NCBI RefSeq assembly: GCF_902833645.1
Contig: NZ_CADFGE010000006.1
Coordinates: 310,001 to 374,000, forward strand
DNA: 64,000 nucleotides
Direction: 5' to 3'
DNA from: Paraburkholderia fungorum
GTDB lineage: Bacteria; Pseudomonadota; Gammaproteobacteria; Burkholderiales; Burkholderiaceae
Position 1 is the first letter of the stretch. Each line of letters begins with the position of its first letter. The notes below the pieces were generated by a model. The model saw nothing but the letters and a program-made list of their open reading frames with translations, was not told the origin of the DNA and did not search any database. Made by a program: the position numbers and the translations under genes. This document shows positions 42,403 through 49,579 of the stretch, in pieces.

Positions 42403-42509
42403 TTTGCACGTTAATGCAAAGACCCCGGTACTATATGGTCCTGCGGAATCGGCCCGGGAGCCAGTGTGAGAGAAACCGGCTTGTAAGCCGGTGCGAGGCA
42501 CGCCATATA
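42403..42509 (+). ncRNA. Possible structured RNA leader of the response regulator gene
   Basis: TTTGCA (42403-42408) pairs with TGCAAA (42415-42420). TATATGG (42432-42438) pairs perfectly with CCATATA (42503-42509) and encloses a firm hairpin ACCGGC-TTGTAA-GCCGGT (42475-42492). The closed multi-branch structure ends 15 bases before the ATG at 42525. It matches no riboswitch class that I can name. The call rests on pairing only. Confidence 0.35.
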
Positions 42510-42524
42510 TTCCACGTAAAAGAC

Positions 42525-43499
42525 ATGAACAATTTTATTCGACCCCCCGTTTTCTATCCGGCATCCGTCGTTTTCGTGGACGACAGCGACAGCTACCTCG
42601 ACGCGTTGCGCCGATTCTTTCCGGATATTTCCACCAATCTGTTTTTCACGCGGCCTCAAACCGCGCTCGCTTTCATCCGCAAACACGCCCGCGAGAATTC
42701 GCTGGCGTTTGCGCCGGCTTCAGCCGGTCTGACCGAGACCGGCCTCGAGCGGTTTGTCGAAAGCTCGGCGGAGCGGGACGTGCTGACCCGGGATGCGCGG
42801 TTTTCAGAGGTGGCCGCGGTGGTGGTCGATTACGATATGCCCGGACTGAGCGGAGTCGAATTCCTTTCGTCAATATCCAATTTGCGTTGCGCGAAAGTGC
42901 TCCTGACCGGTGTCGCTGACGAAACCGTTGCAGTAAAGGCTTTCAATGCCGGCATTGTGGATCTTTATCTGAGAAAAACAGATGCCGATTCAGCCAACAG
43001 GCTGGTCCATTTTCTAAAAGACGCCAGAAGCAGGCATTGTTCGGAGTCGGGTTGGCTGGGCTTGGGCGATAACGGCATGACCTATTGCGATCCGCGAACG
43101 AGGCAAGTGATCGACGCGGTGGTCGCCGCCGAAGGTATCGTCGAGTATTACTGGCGTCCGGAACAGAACGCGATCCTGATGTTCGACCGTGCGGGCAACC
43201 CGAGCGTTTTCCTCGCATGGGCAGAGAACGACTGGATCGGGCAGGCGGAGATCGTGGCGGACGAAAACGGGCCGGCGGATCTGCTCAAGCAGATGGCGAT
43301 TCGCGAGTCGATGCCGGTTTTCTGGCCGAATCTGGCGTTTCGTCCCGGTGCGGCATTCAGGACGGTGAAGCCGCAAAACATCCCTGGCTGGGACGACGTT
43401 TTCTATTGCTGGACCAGAATAGATTCCACGGACCTGGATCTGGACACGCTGACATTTTCGCAATGGCGTAGTGGCCGCAATCTGCAGGCCCATCTATGA
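42525..43499 (+). CDS. Response regulator with receiver and unassigned C-terminal domain
   Basis: The 324-residue protein starts with a receiver domain: acidic pair D19-D20 (VVFVDDSD), phosphoacceptor D102 (VVDYDMPGLSG), T128 (LLTG) and K151. An extra ~40 residues sit between the first strands and the phospho-site, longer than in normal receivers. The C-terminal half (YCDPRTRQVIDAVVAAEGIVEYYW, VFLAWAENDWIGQAEI) has no DNA-binding, GGDEF or kinase motif. It lies 72 bases before the 7TM kinase gene and is its probable partner. Quorum-sensing receivers of the PhcQ/PhcR type have a comparable layout, which is a loose resemblance. Confidence 0.75.
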   Translation: MNNFIRPPVFYPASVVFVDDSDSYLDALRRFFPDISTNLFFTRPQTALAFIRKHARENSLAFAPASAGLTETGLERFVESSAERDVLTRDARFSEVAAVVVDYDMPGLSGVEFLSSISNLRCAKVLLTGVADETVAVKAFNAGIVDLYLRKTDADSANRLVHFLKDARSRHCSESGWLGLGDNGMTYCDPRTRQVIDAVVAAEGIVEYYWRPEQNAILMFDRAGNPSVFLAWAENDWIGQAEIVADENGPADLLKQMAIRESMPVFWPNLAFRPGAAFRTVKPQNIPGWDDVFYCWTRIDSTDLDLDTLTFSQWRSGRNLQAHL

Positions 43500-43571
43500 G
43501 GAATTAGCCAAACCGCATAGCCGCTTTGAAAATGCCGTAACAGACCAACGTTTCCCGACACATCGAGCCAC

Positions 43572-45044
43572 ATGTACGCCATTCCGACCGCCTTTGTGTC
43601 AGCGCTGTTCGTGGTGTTCGGCCTTTACGTACTCATCACTCAAGGGGTGACGCGTCTGTCGGCGCCGTTTCTTTTGATGTGCGCGACGACATTCGCATGG
43701 CAGGGGACCTGGACCCTGCTGTTCCAGACGCGGGACCCTCACATTGCAAGCGTGCTGGTTCGGGTCGGTTATCTCTTCATTCTCTTCCTGCCTACCACCT
43801 TCTATCACTTCGTGACGGAGGTGGCGGCAAGGCGTCGCGAGCGGCCGATATTGCTCGCATCTTACGGTTTGTGCCTCGTCTTCACTGTGCTGCTGCCTGG
43901 CGATGAAGTCGTCTCCGGCTACCGGCACTACTTCTTTGGCTACTACCCGAGCGCCGGGCCGCTGCATCCTTTGCACGTACTGCAGACCATATTGCTGGCC
44001 GGGCGCAGCGGACAGCTTCTGCTCGCGGCCCGCAAGCAGGCCGGCGCCGAAGCGCGCCGGCGCCTCGATCTCTGTTTGGCGAGCCTCTGTGTCTATTCAT
44101 TTGCGGCAGTCGACTATGCGGTCAACTACGGCTATCCGTTCTATCCCCCGGGGGTATTGTTTGTTGCCCTCAGTCTGGGGCTTCTCGCGATCACGATCGT
44201 CCGCTATCACCTGATTCATCCCTATGCGATCGCCGCGACGATCGCGCACGAAATCGCCACGCCGCTGGCGACGATCGCGATGCATGCCGACGAGATCGCC
44301 AGCGTGTGGTCGCACGTTTTCAAAGGCTACCGGCTGGCGGTCACGCACGGGCTCTACGACGATCAGGAGGAGCATTCCGGGCAGACAGAACGCGTCAGCC
44401 AGCTCGCCACGGCGATCAGGCGGGAGGTCTCGGGCACCAGCGCGATGGTCGAAATGGCACTCGCTTCGTTCACGCTGGATCGTCTGGACCGCACGCGCTT
44501 TACGCCTCATTCGATGAAGCAATGTGTGGCGTCGGCGCTCGAGCGATATCCATTTCGTGGCGACGAACGTGCCCGCGTCAGCGTGGCGCCGATCGACGCA
44601 AGCTTATGCTTTTCGGGTTCGGACACGCTGGCGGTTTTTGTCCTGTTCAACCTGCTGAAAAACGCGCTGCACGCGATTCACGTGAGCGGCGAGGGCGAGA
44701 TCGCGATCAGCGCGGTTCAGGAGCATGGTTTCTGCGTGCTGCGCTTTCGCGACACGGGGCCGGGCATCGCGCCCGACGTGCTGCCCCATATCTTCGACGC
44801 CTTCTTCTCCACCAAGCGGCATGGAAGCGGTGCGGGAATGGGGCTCGCATTCTGCCGCCGCGCTGCAGAGCTTCTGGGCGGCAGTATCGAATGCAGTTCG
44901 ACGCGCGGTGCGCACACCACGTTCACCGTGCGCTTGCCGGTACCGGGCTCGCCGGCGGACCGCGCACTGAACAAACCGCCAGCGCGTTCTTTGCGCCGGC
45001 GGCAAAAGGTGAAAGAAAAGGTGAAGTCTAGCGTTGGAGGTTAG
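43572..45044 (+). CDS. 7TM-sensor histidine kinase
   Basis: The 490-residue protein has seven membrane helices in residues 1-212 (for example IPTAFVSALFVVFGLYVLIT, then LLMCATTFAWQGTWTLLF and VLFVALSLGLLAITIV). The cytoplasmic kinase has H226 in TIAHEIATPLATI, N box LFNLLKNALHAI, G1 RDTGPGIAPD, F box IFDAFFSTK and G2 GSGAGMGLAFCRRA. A multi-helix sensor without a large outer domain suits a lipid-like or small diffusible ligand. Between the H box and the ATPase domain there is a longer helix hairpin than usual. It works with the receiver protein just upstream. Confidence 0.8.
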   Translation: MYAIPTAFVSALFVVFGLYVLITQGVTRLSAPFLLMCATTFAWQGTWTLLFQTRDPHIASVLVRVGYLFILFLPTTFYHFVTEVAARRRERPILLASYGLCLVFTVLLPGDEVVSGYRHYFFGYYPSAGPLHPLHVLQTILLAGRSGQLLLAARKQAGAEARRRLDLCLASLCVYSFAAVDYAVNYGYPFYPPGVLFVALSLGLLAITIVRYHLIHPYAIAATIAHEIATPLATIAMHADEIASVWSHVFKGYRLAVTHGLYDDQEEHSGQTERVSQLATAIRREVSGTSAMVEMALASFTLDRLDRTRFTPHSMKQCVASALERYPFRGDERARVSVAPIDASLCFSGSDTLAVFVLFNLLKNALHAIHVSGEGEIAISAVQEHGFCVLRFRDTGPGIAPDVLPHIFDAFFSTKRHGSGAGMGLAFCRRAAELLGGSIECSSTRGAHTTFTVRLPVPGSPADRALNKPPARSLRRRQKVKEKVKSSVGG

Positions 45045-45143
45045 TGGTCAAGGTCAGGCGTGGAAGTTGGCGGTGAAAGATAGCGGTGAACTCCCACGAC
45101 AAACCCGGCGAAAAAAATAAACGGCGAAAGTTAGTTGTTGAGA

Positions 45144-45641
45144 TCAGGCGGCTAACGCCGTCCATGGCAGTTCATACTCCTTGACCCGTTCGACGATGCC
45201 CTGCGGGAAGCGCCTGATCTTGCGGTCCCGTCCGGCATACAGGATCTGCTGATAGCCCTGCGAAACCTCACGGCCATCCACGCAAAAGCGGAACAGCAGA
45301 TAGGCCGAGCACTGCTTGACCTGCACCGTGTTCAGATAGCAATCCACGCGCTGGAAGGGGAACGTTTCATGAACGTATTCCTGGTGCGCGCGTTTGGTCA
45401 CGAACATGCCGTCCGAGCCCAGCAGATCGTTGTGTATGCATTCATGAAACCACCGCTCGCGGCACACACCTTGCCACTCGAAGTAGCGTGAGAAATACGT
45501 ATTCATGAACGCGTTCGAGTCTTTCAGGTAAATGTCGAACGTATGGTGGAAGGTCTTGAGCGAGGACGGGCTAATCGGGTCTTGCGAAAGAAGAGCGGAT
45601 CCGCGTGTCAGGGCGGTAGGGATTGCGTCACGCATCAACAT
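45144..45641 (-). CDS. Hotdog-fold acyl-CoA thioesterase-like protein
   Basis: The 165-residue protein has the layout of 4-hydroxybenzoyl-CoA/YbgC-like thioesterases: FHHTFDIYLKDSNAFMNTYFSRYFEWQG in pieces, with the D-x-N-x-M-N-x3-Y pattern resembling the D-x-N-x-H-x-N-x-Y active region, then FPFQRVDCYLNTVQVKQCSAYLLFRF. AAGGAAA precedes ATG 45641. It is convergent with the 7TM kinase gene, 99 bases away. The link to the kinase as a signal-making or signal-breaking enzyme is only suggested by position. Confidence 0.6.
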   Translation of the reverse strand: MLMRDAIPTALTRGSALLSQDPISPSSLKTFHHTFDIYLKDSNAFMNTYFSRYFEWQGVCRERWFHECIHNDLLGSDGMFVTKRAHQEYVHETFPFQRVDCYLNTVQVKQCSAYLLFRFCVDGREVSQGYQQILYAGRDRKIRRFPQGIVERVKEYELPWTALAA

Positions 45642-46191
45642 ACGATTTTCCTTTTTGCAGGAATGGCTGCTTGCGGCAGCCACGCATGCCTCCCTATATG
45701 GCAGGCACATCCCATTCTCTTGGGGATAGGGGTGGCGTGGCTATTGGCTGGCAAACATGTCGCGGAGAAAAAGGCTGTCGTATGCGATTCGTCTATTGAC
45801 CGGAGCGGCGCGCTGTTGCCGGCGACAGGAAAGCAGGGCTGACCGGGCAGAGCAACCAGCTCGATGCGTGCATCGTGGCTATGCCCGGCGCATTTTCCGT
45901 AATGCGTCAGCGGCGCATCAATTGGCGCCGCGTTGTATGGCCTCGCCCAGTTCGACGTTGGAATACGCCTTGCCACCGACGCCCCATGCGCCATGCCGCG
46001 GCTGTCCGCAAGGCCGCGCTCGACCTTGGTGCTCAGTCATCGTCGTGATGGGAGGCAGGAGCCGTTTGTCGTCGACACCCGTTCGGCGCGGTCGCTTCAG
46101 GGTATCGACGGGGCTTCAATGCAATGTCCGGACGGTGGTGAGAGCGGATCCTTGCCGCTCACACCCGCTCAAACCGGCTCAGGCATGGACA
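45642..46191. other. 550-base stretch without a supported gene
   Basis: It lies between the start of the thioesterase-like gene and the end of the porin gene. It contains small inverted repeats (GCTGC-TTGC-GGCAGC near 45665 and TGCCTCCC-GGCAGGCA near 45686). No frame has a good ribosome site and protein-like composition. Confidence 0.5.
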
Positions 46192-47358
46192 TCAGAAGCG
46201 GTGACGCACGCCGACGCGGAATGCCAGCTGGTTGTCCGCACCCGGACCGGACGGGCCGAAGAAGCTCGTGCTGGAGCCGATCTGCGCCTGTACATCCTGC
46301 GTGCCGTTGCGGCCCGACGCGATCTGGTAGATACCCAGTCCATACACGTCCGTGCGCTTGCTCAGTGCGTAGTCGACGCTCAAGTCGGCCTGATTCCAGT
46401 GACCTGCCCGGGCGCCGCTCAGATGCATGTACGTGTAGCCCGCGCCCGCCGTCAGTGCCGGCGTGAATGCGTACTTCGCGCCTGCTTCGTACGCGGCAAA
46501 GGTGGTCGAGCCGCCCGTGATCGGCGTGAAATGCGTGTTCGTGTACAACGCCCACATCGTCGCCGCGCCGATCGAGTAACGGCCGCCGACGCCGAACGTG
46601 CGAAGATCGCGGATGGTGCCCGTCGTGACGTTGGCCATCGACGTCGAGGATTGCGTCGTAGTTGCCTGGCTCGGGTAACGGATGTCCGTGTACGCCGCGC
46701 CCGCGGCGAACGGGCCGTTCGCGTAGTTCGCGCCGAAGCTGTATGCACGCGACGAACCTGCGACCGGTGCCGCGGCCGTGCCGGTTGCCGGTGCGCCTGC
46801 GAATGCGCCAGCCTGGTTCGAGAAGCCGTACAACGCGCCGAACGTGAAGCCCGAGAAGTTCGCGCTGCTGAACTTGACCGCGTTGTTGATCCGGCTCGAG
46901 GTCAGCTGGTCGACGTCGTTGATGTGGTAAGCGTAGTTACCCGCGACGGTCTGGCCGCCGGTGGAGTAGTTGCCGCCCAGATAATCCGTCGAAAACGAAT
47001 ACTGGCGACCGAACGTCAGCGAGCCGACGCCGTTCTGCGACAGGCCGACAAACGCCTGGCGGCCGAACATCGAATTGCCCTGGCCTGCAGCACCCGTGCC
47101 GCTGTTAAAGCCGTTTTCCAACACGAACAGTGCCTTCAGGCCGCCACCGAGGTCTTCGGTGCCGCGCAGGCCCCAACGGCTGCCCGATGCCACGCCGTCG
47201 TCGTATTTGACGAGGTTGTCATGGCTCGTGCCGGCGCGGGCGTTGTTCACGTAGCTGATACCGGCATCGATCAGGCCATACAGCGTGACGCTGCTTTGTG
47301 CATGAGCGGTAAGCGAGATGCTTCCGAGGACAGCGGTGGCGAGGAGAGTCTTCTTCAT
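46192..47358 (-). CDS. Gram-negative porin (OmpC-like, Burkholderiales type)
   Basis: The 388-residue protein has a signal peptide (MKKTLLATAVLGSISLTAHAQ), mature start SSVTLYGLIDAGISYV, the porin motifs SRWGLRGTEDLGGGLKALFVLE and GSLTFGRQYS, and the terminal phenylalanine strand VGVRHRF. This is a 16-strand trimeric general porin. AAGAAGGAAA precedes the ATG. Transcription likely begins near 47635, which leaves a leader of about 275 bases. Confidence 0.9.
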   Translation of the reverse strand: MKKTLLATAVLGSISLTAHAQSSVTLYGLIDAGISYVNNARAGTSHDNLVKYDDGVASGSRWGLRGTEDLGGGLKALFVLENGFNSGTGAAGQGNSMFGRQAFVGLSQNGVGSLTFGRQYSFSTDYLGGNYSTGGQTVAGNYAYHINDVDQLTSSRINNAVKFSSANFSGFTFGALYGFSNQAGAFAGAPATGTAAAPVAGSSRAYSFGANYANGPFAAGAAYTDIRYPSQATTTQSSTSMANVTTGTIRDLRTFGVGGRYSIGAATMWALYTNTHFTPITGGSTTFAAYEAGAKYAFTPALTAGAGYTYMHLSGARAGHWNQADLSVDYALSKRTDVYGLGIYQIASGRNGTQDVQAQIGSSTSFFGPSGPGADNQLAFRVGVRHRF

Positions 47359-47524
47359 TTTTTCCTTCTTCTTTTAAGGTGTCCATGCCGCGTGTTTCCG
47401 AGAGCACGGCGTGGACCCAGGTTGGCAAGCGATGCGGACCGAGCGCCCACGACAAAGCCGCGCGAGGCCGCGCAGGAATGAGGTCAATGTCGGGAGGGTG
47501 CGATCGAACGGGCGCGCAGCAAAA

Positions 47525-47559
47525 ACCTCGTTACGCGAGGTCGTCACCGGCAGGTGACG
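47525..47559 (-). promoter_or_regulatory. Tandem hairpins in the porin leader
   Basis: ACCTCG/CGAGGT (47525-47530 with 47536-47541) is followed at once by CGTCACC/GGTGACG (47542-47548 with 47553-47559). They lie inside the predicted untranslated leader of the porin transcript. Confidence 0.5.
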
Positions 47560-47641
47560 GAAGCGCCGGAGCATCGGCGAATCCATCCGGCGTGTGGCGT
47601 CTTTGAGTGAAGCGAAACGTCGATCCCGTTGTGTTTGACGG

Positions 47642-47670
47642 AATATATCGAGCCGTCATCTATCCGTAAA
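47642..47670 (-). promoter_or_regulatory. Likely porin promoter
   Basis: On the minus strand TTTACG (47665-47670) and TATATT (47642-47647) are spaced by exactly 17 bases. The rest of the gene-free stretch 47359-47782 shows a CAGTTTA direct repeat just upstream. Confidence 0.6.
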
Positions 47671-47782
47671 CAGTTTAGAAGCAGTTTAAAAGAAAGTTGT
47701 CGCCTTTATGACACATACAGGGGACCCGGTACCGGCGGGCAACCCGCGACGTCAGTTGCCGGAGCAGGGCGCACGCTGCTTT

Positions 47783-48004
47783 TCACCTGGCTCCCGTCAG
47801 CATCAGAATGTAGGCGATCGTCGATACCACGATGACGCACACGCCGATCAGAACCTTCGTCTGATTGAACTCGACGAGACCGAATACGCAAATGGCGATG
47901 CCGAAAACCGCCATCAATGTGCCGATGGCCGCAAGCGCGACGCACACCTTGCTTGCCGTCGTTTCCTCCGGCTCTTCATGCGCTTCCAGGTGTTCAGATT
48001 TCAT
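47783..48004 (-). CDS. Small two-helix membrane protein (73 residues)
   Basis: From ATG 48004 the product is MKSEHLEAHEEPEET, then two hydrophobic helices (VCVALAAIGTLMAVFGIAIC and VLIGVCVIVVSTIAYILML) joined by VFGLVEFNQTK. AAGGA lies seven bases upstream. An acidic N-terminus with a two-helix body suggests an inner-membrane protein of unknown function. I do not recognise the family. Confidence 0.6.
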   Translation of the reverse strand: MKSEHLEAHEEPEETTASKVCVALAAIGTLMAVFGIAICVFGLVEFNQTKVLIGVCVIVVSTIAYILMLTGAR

Positions 48005-48407
48005 GTGGAATCCTTGCGCGAGACGAACGCGCGGCCTCCAGCCAACGATCACCGGCGGGAGAGATTCTTCAGGCAATCTGGCGCCCCATGTGCCGGTAGA
48101 TTCATTGTAGAAAGTCTGGTTTACACATCAATGCGCGGCGCGGACACGAGTCTGGCGTTCGAGGCCCGCTCAGAGCGCGGCGCCTGGCAACGCGCATGGC
48201 GCCGACGTCGCCGCCGACGGCACCGGCACCGGCACCGGCACCGTCGCCGGGCGGCGTCTTTGCCCACTCCTGCGGCAATCCGGCGAGGTCGCCGATCACA
48301 CGTTCCCGACCGAATTTCTGGATCCGGGCGTGCGAGCGTATGCCTTTACTTTCGGCTAACCTGAAAAGGGTGGCGTGAATCGCCATGTCGCACCCACAGG
48401 TCGGTAA
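48005..48407. repeat. Gene-free stretch with four tandem GGCACC units
   Basis: The 403 bases lie between divergent genes. GGCACC is repeated four times without change at 48219-48242 in very GC-rich DNA. I see no promoter pair or protein-like frame with a ribosome site. Confidence 0.5.
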
Positions 48408-49286
48408 ATGGATAGTCAGCAGGAGCTTGCCAAGGTCCGCCGCGCGTATGCCCGGCGGTTGATGGCATTGGCGGGTATTGCCAACCCGGGCATCGAGGAG
48501 GCGTTCGCGGCTGTCGAACGCGAACGCTATCTGGGCCCCGGACCGTGGCCCATCCTGTGTCCCGCCGGCTACGTTGCCACGCCCGACGACGATCCCGCCC
48601 GTGTCTATGCCGATGTCCTGATCGGCATCATCCCGGAGCGCGGCCTTAATAACGGCATGCCGTCCTACCATGTGCCGCTTCTCGCCAGCGCCGGGATTCG
48701 AGCCGGCGACCATGTTGTCCATATCGGCGCGGGTGTCGGTTACTACACGGCCATCATGGCCTGCCTTGCCGGTCCCGCAGGCCGGGTCACCGGCATCGAA
48801 TTCGATGCCGGTCTGGCCGCGCGCGCGGCTACGAATCTGTCGAATGTCGGCAACGTTCAGGTGCTTCAGGGCGACGGCTTCTCGATGCCCTTTGATCCGG
48901 CCGACGTCATCTATGTCAACGCCGGCGTGACCCATCCCGCCGACATCTGGCTCGACCGTTTAAACGACGGCGGCAGGCTGATTCTTCCCCTCACGACGGA
49001 GAATATCTGGCCGCCTTCCCGGGGCGCCGCCGTGTCCCCCGCCATGTCCCACTACGGCGTGGTATTCCGAATCGAACGCGCCGGCGACGAATATCTCGCC
49101 GCGTGGGTCTCCGCCGTCGCCCTTTACCCGTGCGAAGGAGGGCGCGATGACGCGTCGGAAGCCCGACTCGACGCCGCCTTTCAGAAGGGTGGCTGGCGTC
49201 GCGTGACACGCCTGTACCGCACCGGCGACCTGCCGGACGAGCGATGCTGGCTGCGCGGGGCACGCTGGGCACTCGCTTACGGCTGA
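48408..49286 (+). CDS. Protein-L-isoaspartate O-methyltransferase-like SAM methyltransferase
   Basis: The 292-residue protein has PCMT features: VERERYLGPGPWP near residue 37, SYHVPLLASAGIRAGDHVVHIGAGVGYYTAIMA (in pieces; motif I with IGAGVGYYT), GIEFDAGLAARAATNLS and IYVNAGVTHPADIWLD with GGRLILPL. The usual GxTISQP segment is changed to NNGMPSYHVP. So it may act on a substrate other than isoaspartyl peptides. It stands alone. Confidence 0.75.
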   Translation: MDSQQELAKVRRAYARRLMALAGIANPGIEEAFAAVERERYLGPGPWPILCPAGYVATPDDDPARVYADVLIGIIPERGLNNGMPSYHVPLLASAGIRAGDHVVHIGAGVGYYTAIMACLAGPAGRVTGIEFDAGLAARAATNLSNVGNVQVLQGDGFSMPFDPADVIYVNAGVTHPADIWLDRLNDGGRLILPLTTENIWPPSRGAAVSPAMSHYGVVFRIERAGDEYLAAWVSAVALYPCEGGRDDASEARLDAAFQKGGWRRVTRLYRTGDLPDERCWLRGARWALAYG

Positions 49287-49579
49287 TCGCGCTATAGTCG
49301 AGACCTATCAACGGCATTGCGAGAATCGCATTCAATTGACGCCCAGTCGCACGTATATTTTAAGTTGCAGTCGTTTGCCGACGCGAGGCAAGCTCGCCCC
49401 ATGCATGCGATGACATCGTTATCGGATGAAGCGTATGCGCGTCGGGTAGTCAACAGTGGTACACAAAAAGCGCCCACTATGTGACTTCCGGCCAGCCTGC
49501 CGACGCGGTTCGGCGGCGCACCCCAGGAGCCGGATGCGGTAGCAGACCAAGTGGGTATGTCCTCTCAAGGAGATAGCGC

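Noticed and set aside
42471..42492. An anticodon-arm-like hairpin with a CTTGTAA loop, as in tRNA-Thr(TGT)
   Set aside because: No T-arm with TTCRA, no acceptor stem and no D-arm in the right places, so it is not a tRNA.
45039..45150. Imperfect direct repeat (GTTAGTGGTCAAGGTCAGGCG-like) after the 7TM kinase gene
   Set aside because: The copies differ at several bases and have no flanking mobile-element features.
45757..47481. 574-codon plus-strand frame across the porin gene
   Set aside because: It is antisense to a porin with signal peptide and terminal Phe; its composition is Arg/Ala-rich as in shadow frames.
48219..48242. Tandem GGCACC units as a possible phase-variable tract or CRISPR-like array
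   Set aside because: Only four short units with no spacers, outside any supported gene; probably simple GC-rich slippage.
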